64,000 bases of DNA, taken from contig NZ_JARBAX010000001.1 of assembly GCF_028807635.1 (NCBI RefSeq), positions 757,001 through 821,000 on the forward strand, given 5' to 3'. Each line of letters begins with the position of its first letter. Positions within the stretch are counted from its first letter, which is position 1. This document shows, piece after piece, positions 14,792-23,537 of this stretch. The notes under the pieces were generated by a model. That model did not search any database. It was given only the letters and a program-made list of their open reading frames with translations, and had not been told where the DNA came from. This DNA is from Streptomyces spiramyceticus. GTDB lineage: Bacteria; Actinomycetota; Actinomycetes; Streptomycetales; Streptomycetaceae. Position numbers and translations under genes: made by a program.

Positions 14792-15913
14792 CTAGAAGAC
14801 GACCAGGGCGCGGCCCCCCTTGCCCGCCAGCATGTTGTCGAACGCGGCCGGGATGCCGTCGAGGCCGATCTGTTCGGTGACCATGCTGCTCAGGTCGAGG
14901 CGTCCGGCCCGGATGTGGTCGGCGAGCACGGGCAGGTCACGCTCCGGGTCGGAGTTGCCGTACACGCAGCCCGAGAGCGTACGGCCGAAGTGGAAGATCT
15001 CCAGGGCGTTGAACGTGACCTGCTGGTCCTTGCCGCCGATGCCGACGACCGTGGTCCGCCCGCCCCGCCGCGTGGAGTCCCACGCCGCACGGATGGTGAG
15101 GGCCCGGCCCACGCACTCGACGGCCACGTCGACGCCCTGCGCGGCACCGGTGAGCTTGCGGACCTCCTTGGCGGTGGTCTCGGAGGCGATCACGAAGTCG
15201 GTGGCTCCGGCGGCCCGCGCCAGCTCCTCCTTCGCCGGGGACATGTCGACGGCGACGATCTGCCCCGCGCCCGCGATACGGGCCGACTGGAGGACGGCCA
15301 GGCCGACCCCGCCGACTCCGAAGACCGCGACCGACTCGCCCGCACGTACCCGCGCGGAGTGGTGGACCGCCCCGTAACCGGTGAGGACCGCGCAGCCGAG
15401 CAGCGCCGCGTCGGTGAGCGGGATGCCTTCGGGGACCGGCAGGACGCAGTTGGCGGCGACAACCGTCTCCTCGGCGAACGCCGCGACGTTCAGACCGGGG
15501 TGGAGGTCCGTGCCTCCCCCAGCCTCCGGCCGGGGGGACCCCCATCTCGCTGCGCTCGCGGTGCGGGCGTAGACACTGGCGGCACCGGACAGGGCGCTGG
15601 CGCACAGCCACACCTCGCCGATGCCGCAGTGGTGACACGTCCCGCAGGAGGGCGCCCAGTTGAGGACCACGCCGTCACCGGGGGCGACATGCGTGACGCC
15701 CTCGCCGACGGAGACGACTGTGCCCGCGCCCTCGTGGCCGAGTACGGCGGGGACCGGCACCCGCATGGTGCCGTTGGACAGCGAGAGGTCGGAGTGGCAG
15801 ACCCCGGCAGCGGCGAGACGGACCCTCACCTGGCCGGGTCCCGGCTCCGGAAGTTCGATGTCGCGGATCTCCAGGGGGGAGCCGACGGCGGGCAGTATGG
15901 CGGCGCGGACCAC
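14792..15913 (-). CDS. Zinc-dependent alcohol dehydrogenase (MDR family) with in-frame repeat insertion
   Basis: A 373-residue medium-chain dehydrogenase. Catalytic zinc ligands are Cys39, His60-Glu61 and Cys174. The structural zinc site is C90-x2-C93-x2-C96-x7-C104. The NAD fold is GVGGVG (199-204) with Asp223 selecting NAD. The segment about 119-134 (ASAARWGSPRPEAGGG) interrupts the usual YARTADGTDLHPGLN stretch and coincides with a short interspersed repeat at 15511-15560. The start is GTG 15913 with an AAGGAGT site. It is the second gene of an operon with the aldehyde dehydrogenase 96 bases upstream. Together they would oxidise an alcohol to the acid. Confidence 0.92.
   Translation of the reverse strand: MVRAAILPAVGSPLEIRDIELPEPGPGQVRVRLAAAGVCHSDLSLSNGTMRVPVPAVLGHEGAGTVVSVGEGVTHVAPGDGVVLNWAPSCGTCHHCGIGEVWLCASALSGAASVYARTASAARWGSPRPEAGGGTDLHPGLNVAAFAEETVVAANCVLPVPEGIPLTDAALLGCAVLTGYGAVHHSARVRAGESVAVFGVGGVGLAVLQSARIAGAGQIVAVDMSPAKEELARAAGATDFVIASETTAKEVRKLTGAAQGVDVAVECVGRALTIRAAWDSTRRGGRTTVVGIGGKDQQVTFNALEIFHFGRTLSGCVYGNSDPERDLPVLADHIRAGRLDLSSMVTEQIGLDGIPAAFDNMLAGKGGRALVVF
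15511..15560. repeat. Short interspersed GGGGGGACCCCCATC repeat inside alcohol dehydrogenase
   Basis: Reads tgcctcccccagcctccggccggggggacccccatctcgctgcgctcgcg in two arms that pair (ctccccc / gggggac). It shares the gggacccccatctcgc end with copies at 8124-8163 and 43729-43765, and it is in frame, adding about 15 residues. Confidence 0.75.
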
Positions 15914-16009
15914 AGTGGGTTACTCCTTGCGCGGAGGACGGAGGACGGAGGGAGAGGTGGCTGGGGAACCTCGGCGGAGGACCTGCCCGGGCGGCGGCAG
16001 CGCCCGCGC

Positions 16010-17404
16010 TCAGAACTGCAGCGACTTGGTCTGCAGGTACTCGGAGAGGCCGTGCGACCCCAGCTCGCGCCCGACACCCGACTGCTTGTAGCCCCCGAAG
16101 GGCGCAAGCGGGTTGAAGCGGCCACCGTTGATGTCGACCTGCCCGGTGTCCATGCGGCGGGCGAAGGCCACGGCCTCCGCCTCGTCGGCGGCCCAGACCG
16201 CGCCCGCGAGGCCGTAGACCGTGCCGTTGGCGATACGCAGCGCCTCGTCCTCGTCCTCGTACTTCAGGATGGAGACGACCGGACCGAAGATCTCCTCCTG
16301 GGCGATGGTCATGCCCGGAGTGACGTCGGCGAAGACGGTCGGGGCGACGTAGTAACCCTTGTCGAGCGGAGCCTCGGCGCCGCCGGCGACGAGCCGTGCG
16401 CCCTCCTCGACGCCCTTCTCGATGTAACCGCGCACGCGCGCCTGCTGCTTGGCGTTGACCAGCGGGCCCACCCGGTCACCGACGGTGTACTTGGCGACAG
16501 CAGCGGCGGCGACGGCCACGGCCTCGTCGTACTGGTCCCGGTGGACCAGCATCCGCGTCCACGCGCTGCACGTCTGGCCGGAGTTGCTCATCACATTGGC
16601 GATGCCGACATTGACCGCCTTGGCCAGATCGGCGCTCGGCAGGATGACATTGGCCGACTTGCCGCCCAGCTCCAGCGCCACCCGCTTGACGGCGGCGCCG
16701 GCCGTCGCGCCGATCTGCTTGCCGACGGCGGTGGATCCGGTGAACGAGACCAGGTCGACGCCGTCGTGCTCGGCGAGCGCCTGGCCCGCGACCGGCCCGA
16801 GGCCGGTGACGAGGTTGAAGACACCGGCCGGGATGCCGGCCTCGTCGACCGCCTCGGCGAAGAGCTGGGCGGTCAGCGGGGTGTCCTCGGCGGGCTTGAG
16901 TACGACCGTGCAGCCCGCCGCGAGGGCGGGTCCCACCTTGGCGACGATCTGGTGCAGCGGGTAGTTCCACGGCGTGATCGCGCCGACCACACCCACCGGC
17001 TCCAGGAGCACGGTGGAGTTCCCGACCTTCTCCTCGAAGGAGTACGTCGCGGCCAGTTCGGCGTACGACCCGGCAACCAGGATCGGCACCCCCGCGTGCA
17101 CCATCTGCGAGAAGCCCAGCGGTGAGCCCAGCTCGGCGGTGACCGTCTCGGCGATCTCGTCCTTGCGGGCCACGAGTACGTCGCGCAGCGCGGCGATCTT
17201 CGCGGCGCGCTCGGCGGGCGCGGTCGCGGCCCACCCCGGGAAGGCGTCGCGCGCCGCGCGCACGGCGGTGTCGACGTCTTCGGCGTTACCGGCCGGAACC
17301 TGGCCGATGATCTGCTCGTCGGCGGGGTTCACGACCGTGATCGTGTCCCGGCCTGCGGCGGGCCGCCACTGACCGCCGATGTACATCCCGTCGTGGGCCT
17401 TCAT
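16010..17404 (-). CDS. NAD(P)-dependent aldehyde dehydrogenase
   Basis: A 464-residue ALDH that would convert an aldehyde to the acid. It shows ITPWNYPL, the Rossmann-like FTGSTAVGK, the general base Glu in LELGGK and the nucleophilic Cys in [12 protein letters not shown], plus [10 protein letters not shown] and [11 protein letters not shown]. The start ATG at 17404 follows a perfect ggagg; the longer frame begins with an unlikely leader. It heads the operon with the zinc alcohol dehydrogenase. A palindrome AAACTA-N7-TAGTTT at 17443-17461 lies 40 bases upstream. It matches the site beside the acyl-CoA dehydrogenase/tetR pair, suggesting a common repressor. Confidence 0.93.
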   Translation of the reverse strand: MKAHDGMYIGGQWRPAAGRDTITVVNPADEQIIGQVPAGNAEDVDTAVRAARDAFPGWAATAPAERAAKIAALRDVLVARKDEIAETVTAELGSPLGFSQMVHAGVPILVAGSYAELAATYSFEEKVGNSTVLLEPVGVVGAITPWNYPLHQIVAKVGPALAAGCTVVLKPAEDTPLTAQLFAEAVDEAGIPAGVFNLVTGLGPVAGQALAEHDGVDLVSFTGSTAVGKQIGATAGAAVKRVALELGGKSANVILPSADLAKAVNVGIANVMSNSGQTCSAWTRMLVHRDQYDEAVAVAAAAVAKYTVGDRVGPLVNAKQQARVRGYIEKGVEEGARLVAGGAEAPLDKGYYVAPTVFADVTPGMTIAQEEIFGPVVSILKYEDEDEALRIANGTVYGLAGAVWAADEAEAVAFARRMDTGQVDINGGRFNPLAPFGGYKQSGVGRELGSHGLSEYLQTKSLQF

Positions 17405-17443
17405 CGCATCCTCCAAGGGCTGGCGTAAGTCGTCCACAGCCCA

Positions 17444-17460
17444 AACTAGCGATGTTAGTT
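17444..17460. promoter_or_regulatory. Operator candidate AACTAGCGATGTTAGTT
   Basis: An inverted repeat AAACTA/TAGTTT with a 7-base spacer, about 40 bases before the aldehyde dehydrogenase. It aligns base for base with 8642-8658 (consensus AAYTAGCRMTGYTAGYT). Confidence 0.65.
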
Positions 17461-17566
17461 TTTGGGCGCCAGGGGCACCGGAGTGAGGAAGGCCTGTTTC
17501 GGGCCGGTCGCCTGTTGACCGCCGGAGGTGGTTCAGTGGCGCGGATCAGGGGCGTGGATCAGTGGC

Positions 17567-18034
17567 TCAGAAGTCGGCCCAGGTCGGCTCGTCCAGGCGG
17601 GCCACGGACTCCTGGGCGTACGCGCGCTCGTAGGCGTCGCGGATCCGCTCGATCTGATCGTCGCGGACCTCGGCCTCCGACCCGGGGTACAGCAGGATCA
17701 GTTCGTACGAACGCTCGCGCTCGATCGTCCCGTTGGCGTCCCGCCACTGCCCCCACCCGTTCTGCACGGTGAGCCCGGACGGGAATCTGCTGGTCACGTG
17801 CCGCTCCACGAAGCGCATGAACTGCTTGTCGGTGACGTCGGGGCCCCCGTCGGGGCGCTGCGTCCCGAAGAAGAGCCGCGTTTCCACGTACTCCTTGCCC
17901 CGGGCAGCGGCGGACGAGGCGGCGGATGCCGGGGCTTCGCCGCCGAGCGTGGCGTACGCGGTCGGGGCGCCGACGGCGAGGAGGACGCCCGCCGTGACGG
18001 CGACGAGGCGGGTGCGCGTGGTCGGGAAAGGCAT
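17567..18034 (-). CDS. Secreted DUF3574 protein
   Basis: A 155-residue exported protein. A signal peptide (TRTRLVAVTAGVLLAVGAPTAYA, to about residue 29) is followed by a DUF3574 domain: YVETRLFFGTQRPDGG, WRDANGTIERERSYELILLYPG. The family function is unknown. The start ATG at 18034 gives a normal signal peptide. It is separated from the sortase gene by 78 bases and could be transcribed with it. Confidence 0.82.
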   Translation of the reverse strand: MPFPTTRTRLVAVTAGVLLAVGAPTAYATLGGEAPASAASSAAARGKEYVETRLFFGTQRPDGGPDVTDKQFMRFVERHVTSRFPSGLTVQNGWGQWRDANGTIERERSYELILLYPGSEAEVRDDQIERIRDAYERAYAQESVARLDEPTWADF

Positions 18035-18112
18035 GGGGACCCCTTCGGTACGGATGGAGTGGCGGCCAGGGGGCGTTGGTCGCACCCGGCACAGCCAATG
18101 CCCCTCGCCGGA

Positions 18113-18859
18113 TCACGCCCTGCGGTTGAGATCCGCGAGACCGGTGACATCCGTGAGATGGGCGAAGACAACGACGTTGGACGCGTAGCCCGCCTTGCGG
18201 TCGAACGCGCCGCCGCAGGTGAGCACTCGGAGCTCGGGGCGACCGGTGGAGCCGTACACCTCTTTGTCGGGGAACTTCGACTTCTCGTACGTCCGCACGG
18301 AGTCGACCGTGAACACGGCAACCCGGCCGTCCTTACGGGCCAACCGCACGGTGTTCCCGGGCTTGAGGAGTTTGAGGTTGAGGAAGATGGCGGGGCCGGT
18401 CCGCGTGTCGCGGTGACCGACGACCACGGCGGTTCCCTTCTCGCCGGGGCTGGGGCCCCGGTTGTACCAGCCGACGAGGCGCGGATTGTCCACCGGCGGG
18501 GTGATGAGGCGCCCGGACTTGTCGAGGCCCAGGCCGACGACCGGCGCCGCGACATTGAAAGCGGGGATGGCGAGGCGGGTCGCGGGCGAGGACGACAGCG
18601 GCGCAGGCGGCGGCTTCGACTCCGCCTCGGGCTCGGGCTTCGGCTCCGCCTGCGGCCGTGGTCCGGCTTCCGCCTCCGAGGGCTCCTGCGCCGCCCCGTC
18701 CGCCGCCGGCGCGGCGGCGGACGGCGGGCCGGGCGACGAGTCCCCGTCCCCGGCCCACCACATCACGCCCTGGACCAGCAGCCAGGTCACGACCACCGTC
18801 CTGGCAAGACGGAAGAGGCGCCTTTGCCTGCGCGAGTACCGGTACCTACGACGCGCCAT
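18113..18859 (-). CDS. Class F-like sortase
   Basis: A 248-residue membrane-anchored sortase. An N-terminal span (about 19-36, ARTVVVTWLLVQGVMWW) and a Pro/Glu-rich linker to about 90 precede the sortase barrel. The catalytic His149 is in VVVGHRDT and Cys215 in VLTCGGAFD; the motif continues GYASNVVVFAHL. At the position where many class F sortases have an Arg two to three residues after Tyr (YRDNVVV) this protein has Ala-Ser, so the third catalytic residue is not obvious (Arg221 is nearby). It overlaps the upstream repeat-protein gene by 14 bases, so that protein is the likely substrate or partner (inference). Confidence 0.85.
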   Translation of the reverse strand: MARRRYRYSRRQRRLFRLARTVVVTWLLVQGVMWWAGDGDSSPGPPSAAAPAADGAAQEPSEAEAGPRPQAEPKPEPEAESKPPPAPLSSSPATRLAIPAFNVAAPVVGLGLDKSGRLITPPVDNPRLVGWYNRGPSPGEKGTAVVVGHRDTRTGPAIFLNLKLLKPGNTVRLARKDGRVAVFTVDSVRTYEKSKFPDKEVYGSTGRPELRVLTCGGAFDRKAGYASNVVVFAHLTDVTGLADLNRRA

Positions 18860-19571
18860 CGGTGCGGCGACGGGACCGACGGACGAGGATCAGTCCGGCC
18901 GTCCCCGCCAGGCCCGCCGCGATCATCGCACCGACGCCGAACGAAGAGCTCTCGGCGTTGGTCTCGGCCATGCCGCCGCCGCCCGCGCCGACGGGACCCT
19001 TGGGCGGGATGCCCTGAGGCGGGTTGCCCTGAGGCGGGTTGCCCTGAGGCGGGTTGCCCTGGGGCGGGACACCCTGGGGCAGGTTGCCCTGAGGCGGGAC
19101 ACCCTGGGGCGGGTTGCCCTGAGGCGCGGCGGCGCCCTTGGCGGCAGCGGCCGGTCCGTTCGCGCCGGCCGGGCACTCGACCTTGAACACCTTCATCTTG
19201 CGGGCGTTCTGGGCGCCCTTGAAGGTCCAGGTGACCTTGTACATGCCGTTCGGCAGGTTGAGCGGGGTGGTGACACCCGTGCCCGTTTCGCCGAGGCTGA
19301 TCCGGCCGTTGATGCTCGCAACGGCCGGCTTGGGGGGCTGGGGATCGATCTTCCAGGAGACCTGCTGGAGCCCGTCGAACTTGAAGGCTGCGAGGTAGAA
19401 CGCACAGACCTCGGGCTCGTTGTTCTGGCTGGCGAAGGCCGTGCCGACAGAGTGGATCACCACGTTGCCATTGTCGCCGGGGGCGGCGAGCGCCGTCGGT
19501 GCTCCCGTCAGGGCGACAGCGCCCAGGGTGAGCCCGGCGACGGTGGTGCGCAGAAGTGGTCGGACAGTCAT
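18846..19571 (-). CDS. Surface protein with PPQG repeats and C-terminal anchor
   Basis: A 241-residue secreted protein. A signal peptide ends near residue 29 (GAPTALAA). Next is a beta-rich domain (30-135) with two cysteines, then about eight PPQG(N/V/I) pentapeptide repeats (about 148-195). The C-terminus has a hydrophobic span (SFGVGAMIAAGLAGTAGLILV) and a basic tail (RRSRRR). That is the tripartite wall-sorting layout, but the position of LPXTG/LAXTG is occupied by GGGGMAETNAESS; only a degenerate AETN is present. Its gene overlaps the sortase gene downstream. The repeats suggest a stalk projecting the domain through the wall. Confidence 0.8.
   Translation of the reverse strand: MTVRPLLRTTVAGLTLGAVALTGAPTALAAPGDNGNVVIHSVGTAFASQNNEPEVCAFYLAAFKFDGLQQVSWKIDPQPPKPAVASINGRISLGETGTGVTTPLNLPNGMYKVTWTFKGAQNARKMKVFKVECPAGANGPAAAAKGAAAPQGNPPQGVPPQGNLPQGVPPQGNPPQGNPPQGNPPQGIPPKGPVGAGGGGMAETNAESSSFGVGAMIAAGLAGTAGLILVRRSRRRTDGAS
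19014..19134 (-). repeat. 15-bp tandem repeat encoding PPQGN
   Basis: About eight copies of a 15-base unit (gggttgccctgaggc and close variants) encode the PPQG(N/V/L) stalk of the surface protein. Units differ mainly at the fifth residue. Confidence 0.9.
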
Positions 19572-19698
19572 GCGGGGTTCCTCCAAACCATGAAGATGTC
19601 GGATAGATCACCTGATAATCCGACTATCTGTCACGGCACGGGTACGGAGGGTGGGCGAAACGCCGCGCCACCCTCCGATGTCCCCCGTCCAGCCCCAC

Positions 19699-19718
19699 GA
19701 CCGCCCGAGCGGGCGGTC
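19699..19718 (-). terminator. 8-bp hairpin downstream of citrate transporter
   Basis: gaccgccc/gggcggtc with a 4-base loop, 10 bases beyond the CitMHS stop on the minus strand. Confidence 0.5.
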
Positions 19719-19727
19719 TCCGCGGGA

Positions 19728-21158
19728 TCAGATGATGCCGAACGCGATCCCCGCCGCCAGCACCACCAGCGAAGTGAGCGCGGCCCACTTGACCGTGAAC
19801 CTGGTGTGGTCGCCGAACTCGACCTTGGCCATGCCCACCAGGACGTACACGGCGGGGACCAGCGGCGACGACATGTGCAGCGCCTGGCCGACCAGCGAAG
19901 CGCGGGCGATTTCGAGCGGCGAGACTCCGTGCGCGGCTCCGGCCTCGGCGAGGACCGGCAGGACGCCGAAGTAGAAGCCGTCGTTCGACATGAAGTAGGT
20001 GAGCGGGAGGCTCAGGATGCCGGTGACGACGGCCATGTGCGGGCCCATGCCCTCGGGGATGGCGCCGACGAGCCAGTCGGCCATGTGCTCGACCATGCCG
20101 GTGCCGGTGAGTACGCCGGTGAAGACCGCGGCAGCAAAGACCATCCCGGCGACATTGAGGACGTTGTCCGCGTGGGCGGCGATACGGGCCTTCTGCTCGG
20201 CCATGTTCGGGTAGTTGACGGTGAGAGCGAGAGCCGCACCCATGAGGAACAGCACCGGGATCGGCAGCAGTTCCGTGATCATCGCCGTGAGCAGGACGAG
20301 GGTGAGACCGGCGTTGAACCAGTAGAGCTTGGGGCGCAGGGTCGCGCGGTTGGGGTCCAGGCCCTGGAAGCCCTCGCCGTCCGCGGAATCGGCGCCAGGG
20401 CCGACGTTCGTACCCGTACCTGCACCCGTACCCGTACCCGTACCCGTACCGCCAACGCTCTTACGGGGCTCGGAGTCACAGCCGCCCGCCCCCACCAACA
20501 CCTGCTCCTCCGACTCGACCTCGACCGCCTCGTCCAGCGACAGATACCCGAGCCGCTTGCGCTCGCGCCGGCCCAGCACGTACGCCAGCACGAAGACGAA
20601 GACCAGTCCGACGGCCAGCGCCGGAATCATCGGCACGAAGATGTCGGCCGCGTCGAGCTTCAGCGCGGTGGCGGCGCGGGCGGTGGGGCCGCCCCAAGGC
20701 AGCGTGTTCATCACGCCGTTCGCGGTGGCGGCGACGCCGGTCATGACGACCAGGCTCATGCCGAGCCGCTTGTACAGCGGGTACATCGCCGAGACCGTGA
20801 TCATGAAGGTGGTCGAGCCGTCGCCGTCGAGCGAGACGATCGCGGCGAGCGCGGCCGTACCCACCACGATGCGCAGCGGGTCGGCCTTGCAGAACCGCAG
20901 GATGCCTCGCACGATCGGGTCGAAGAGACCCACGTCGATCATCACGCCGAAGTAGACGATGGCGAACATCAGCATCGCGGCGGTGGGCGCGAGATTGCCG
21001 ACGCCTTCGAGGACGTAGTCCCCGAGTTTCGCGCCCTGTCCGACGAACACACAGAAGAGTGCCGGGATCAGCACCAGCGCCGCGATCGGCGACATCTTCT
21101 TCATCATGATCAGGACCAGGAAGGTCGCGATCATGACGAATCCGAGGATTGTCAGCAT
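19728..21158 (-). CDS. CitMHS-family metal-citrate/H+ symporter
   Basis: A 476-residue membrane protein with about 12 hydrophobic segments. It matches the CitMHS family, which imports citrate complexed to Mg2+ or Ca2+. Recognisable stretches are SLDGDGSTTFMITVSAMYPLYKRL in two halves, GVMNTLPWGGPTARAA and FMSNDGFYFGVLPVL. The central cytoplasmic loop carries a variable (GT)n tract, GTGTGTGTGAGTGT, from a hexanucleotide repeat. The ATG at 21158 has a weak ribosome site. Upstream is a CTTGTTAACGC word shared with the tctC promoter, so both carboxylate uptake systems may answer to one regulator (inference). Confidence 0.9.
   Translation of the reverse strand: MLTILGFVMIATFLVLIMMKKMSPIAALVLIPALFCVFVGQGAKLGDYVLEGVGNLAPTAAMLMFAIVYFGVMIDVGLFDPIVRGILRFCKADPLRIVVGTAALAAIVSLDGDGSTTFMITVSAMYPLYKRLGMSLVVMTGVAATANGVMNTLPWGGPTARAATALKLDAADIFVPMIPALAVGLVFVFVLAYVLGRRERKRLGYLSLDEAVEVESEEQVLVGAGGCDSEPRKSVGGTGTGTGTGAGTGTNVGPGADSADGEGFQGLDPNRATLRPKLYWFNAGLTLVLLTAMITELLPIPVLFLMGAALALTVNYPNMAEQKARIAAHADNVLNVAGMVFAAAVFTGVLTGTGMVEHMADWLVGAIPEGMGPHMAVVTGILSLPLTYFMSNDGFYFGVLPVLAEAGAAHGVSPLEIARASLVGQALHMSSPLVPAVYVLVGMAKVEFGDHTRFTVKWAALTSLVVLAAGIAFGII
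20411..20450. repeat. Hexanucleotide tacccg repeat in the citrate transporter
   Basis: About six and a half units of tacccg (two with one change). In frame on the minus strand they encode a Gly-Thr run in the central loop, so copy number can vary without frameshift. Confidence 0.85.
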
Positions 21159-21231
21159 TTGGGGTACCTAACGCTCGCCCTTGAACTCCCACCAGACCCG
21201 GCGGTTCGTTGACGTTAGGTCGCGCCCCGAT

Positions 21232-21242
21232 GCGTTAACAAG
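21232..21242. promoter_or_regulatory. Shared GCGTTAACAAG word upstream of citrate transporter
   Basis: Lies 73 bases before the CitMHS start; the same 11 bases occur at 50750-50760, 58 bases before tctC. It contains the palindrome GTTAAC. Confidence 0.4.
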
Positions 21243-21278
21243 ACGTTGACGTGCGAGCAATAAGAGCAAAACCCCAGG

Positions 21279-23489
21279 TCACAGCGCAGGTACGATGTCG
21301 ACGGGGAAGCCGTTGAGCACAGCGGTGCCGGACAGCGGGTCGAGTCGGCTCCCGTCGAGCAGCTGGTTGACGTTGACGCCCGGGGTGGCCGCCGCGACCG
21401 ACATCCGGACGCCCGGCCTGTCATGACCCCAGCCGTGCGGCAGGCTCACGACGCCGGCGCGCACCGCGTCTGTCACCTCCACCGGCGCCTCCACTGCCCC
21501 TCCCTCCGCGCTGATACGGGCTGACGCGCCGTCGGTGAGACCGAGCCGCAGCGCGTCGTCCGGGTGGATCTGGAGGGTGCAGCGGTTGCTGCCGCCGTTG
21601 AGCGACGCGATGTTGTGCATCCAGCTGTTGTTGGACCGCAGATGACGCCGGCCGACGAGGACGAGAGCCGCGGGCCGCTCGTCCAGCGCGCGCCGCAGCC
21701 GGGGCAGGTCGGCGGCGATGGGGGCGGGCAGCAGCTCGATCCTTCCGCTGCGGGTCTTGAGGATCTGCCCGAGGCGCGGCTTGAGCGGGCCCAGGTCGAT
21801 GCCGTGCGGGGCTGCCTTGAGCCTGTCGAGTGTGAGGTCGTACGGACCGAGGCGCAGCATCAGGTCGAGCCGCCGCTCGGGCCCGGTGCGGCCGGTGAGT
21901 TCGGCGGCGAGCTCCTTGGGGGCGCCGACCCTGGTGAGCGTGGAGTCGATGACCATGTCGTCGACGGCCGACGGATCGGCGCCGTGCATACCGCTGACAG
22001 CGAGGATCAGCCGGGCGTGGATCTCGCTCTCGTCCATCCGTCCGGCCTCCAGCGGGACGGCCGCCGGGGAGTAGCGCACCTGGTTGTGCACGGCGAAGGT
22101 GTTGAACGAGAAGTCGAAGTGCGCGCTCCGGGAGGGCGGCGGCGGGGGCAGGACGACGTCGGCGTGCCGCGAGGTCTCGTTGAGATACGGGTCGATGCTG
22201 ACCATGAAGTCGAGATCCTCGCTCAGCGCCTGGTCCAGGCGGTCGCCGTCGGGCGCTGAGAGCACGGGGTTGGCGGCGATGGCGATGAGCGCGCGCACCC
22301 GCCCCTCCCCCGGCGTCCGGATCTCCTCGGCCAGCGCGGCGAGCGGCAGTTCGCCCTTGGCCTCGGGGTGGCCGCTGACCCTGCTGTGCCAGCGGCCGAG
22401 GTCGAAGCCCTTGCCGGGGCCTGCGGGGCGGGGCGTGCGGGCGGTGGCGGAGAGCGGGAAGAGGGCGCCGCCGGGGCGGTCGAGGTTGCCGGTGAGGATG
22501 TTGAGTACGTCGACGAGCCAGTTGGCCAGCGTGCCGAACTCGACGGTGGAGCTGCCGACCCGTCCGTACACGGCGGCGGTCGGCGCGGCGGCGAGTCCGC
22601 GTGCCAGGCCGCGGATCTCGTCGGCCGGGACGTCGCAGGCGGCGGCGACGGCCTGAGGGGTGAAGTCCCGTACGGCTTCCCGCACTTCGGCCAGGCCCTC
22701 GATGTGCTTCTCCAGCACGCCGGGCGCGGTGAGCTTCTCCTCGAAGAGAACCTGCGCGAGGGCGGCGAGCAGCAGTGCGTCCGTGCCGGGCCTGATGGCG
22801 ACATGCCGGTCGGCGGTCTTCGCCGTACGCGTGCGGCGCGGGTCGACGACGACGAGCGTGCCGCCGCGCTTGCGCAGTGCCTTGAGCTTGCCGGGGAAAT
22901 CGGGGGCCGTGCACAGACTGCCGTTGGAGTCGAGAGGGTTGGCGCCGAGGAGCAGCAGATGGTCCGTACAGTCCAGGTCGGGCACCGGAATCGCGTACGG
23001 GTCGCCGAAGAGCAGGCCGCTGGACACGTGCTTGGGCATCTGGTCGACCGTGCTGGCCGTGAAGAGGCTGCGGGTGCGCAGCGCGGCGAGCAGGACGGAC
23101 GGGTAGAGGGAGCCGGCCATGGTGTGGACGTTGGGGTTGCCGAGGACCACGCCGACGGAGTTCGGCCCGTACTCCTCGATCAGCGGACGTATCCGGGCGG
23201 CGACGAGATCGAAGGCCTCGCTCCAGCTCGCCTCCCGCAGCTCTCCGTCCTTGCGGACGAGGGGCCCGGTCAGGCGGTCGGGGTCGGCGTCGAGATCTCC
23301 GAAGGAGGCGCCCTTGGGGCAGATGAAGCCCCGGCTGAAGATGTCTTCGCGGTCGCCGCGTGCTCCGGTGACCTTGGTCCCCTCGATCGTGAGGGTCAGG
23401 CCGCAGGTGGCCTCGCAGAGTGGGCAGATACGCAGGGCGGTGCGGGAATCGGTGGTGCGGGATACGGCGGCTGGGGCTTGACCGGACAT
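21279..23489 (-). CDS. Molybdopterin-dependent oxidoreductase (formate dehydrogenase/nitrate reductase-like)
   Basis: A 736-residue DMSO-reductase-superfamily enzyme. The N-terminal [4Fe-4S] site C-P-L-C-E-A-T-C-G plus CPKG is followed by molybdopterin-binding segments (LLGANPLDSNG, VVDPRRTRTAKTAD, LTGNLDRPGGALFP). The C-terminal MopB domain has LRSNNSWMHN and VSLPHGWGHDRPG. It is a single-subunit form without FeS or quinone partner genes nearby; the substrate is not predictable. The start is ATG 23489, with a CATACCGACCGGT operator-like site 50 bases upstream. The tetR gene lies upstream on the same strand, 117 bases away. Confidence 0.88.
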   Translation of the reverse strand: MSGQAPAAVSRTTDSRTALRICPLCEATCGLTLTIEGTKVTGARGDREDIFSRGFICPKGASFGDLDADPDRLTGPLVRKDGELREASWSEAFDLVAARIRPLIEEYGPNSVGVVLGNPNVHTMAGSLYPSVLLAALRTRSLFTASTVDQMPKHVSSGLLFGDPYAIPVPDLDCTDHLLLLGANPLDSNGSLCTAPDFPGKLKALRKRGGTLVVVDPRRTRTAKTADRHVAIRPGTDALLLAALAQVLFEEKLTAPGVLEKHIEGLAEVREAVRDFTPQAVAAACDVPADEIRGLARGLAAAPTAAVYGRVGSSTVEFGTLANWLVDVLNILTGNLDRPGGALFPLSATARTPRPAGPGKGFDLGRWHSRVSGHPEAKGELPLAALAEEIRTPGEGRVRALIAIAANPVLSAPDGDRLDQALSEDLDFMVSIDPYLNETSRHADVVLPPPPPSRSAHFDFSFNTFAVHNQVRYSPAAVPLEAGRMDESEIHARLILAVSGMHGADPSAVDDMVIDSTLTRVGAPKELAAELTGRTGPERRLDLMLRLGPYDLTLDRLKAAPHGIDLGPLKPRLGQILKTRSGRIELLPAPIAADLPRLRRALDERPAALVLVGRRHLRSNNSWMHNIASLNGGSNRCTLQIHPDDALRLGLTDGASARISAEGGAVEAPVEVTDAVRAGVVSLPHGWGHDRPGVRMSVAAATPGVNVNQLLDGSRLDPLSGTAVLNGFPVDIVPAL

Positions 23490-23537
23490 GAGCCCTCCCG
23501 GGGGCGGCGGCGACGGTGGCGCGCGGGCACGGCCGAG

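Noticed and set aside
14915..17125. 736-codon frame opposite the alcohol/aldehyde dehydrogenase genes
   Set aside because: Antisense shadow across two well-supported enzymes, with no recognisable domain.
19014..19134. CRISPR-like direct repeats
   Set aside because: Units are 15 bases without spacers and in frame as PPQG codons; this is a protein repeat.
18462..21212. 916-codon plus-strand frame
   Set aside because: Antisense to sortase, repeat protein and CitMHS; composition typical of shadow frames.
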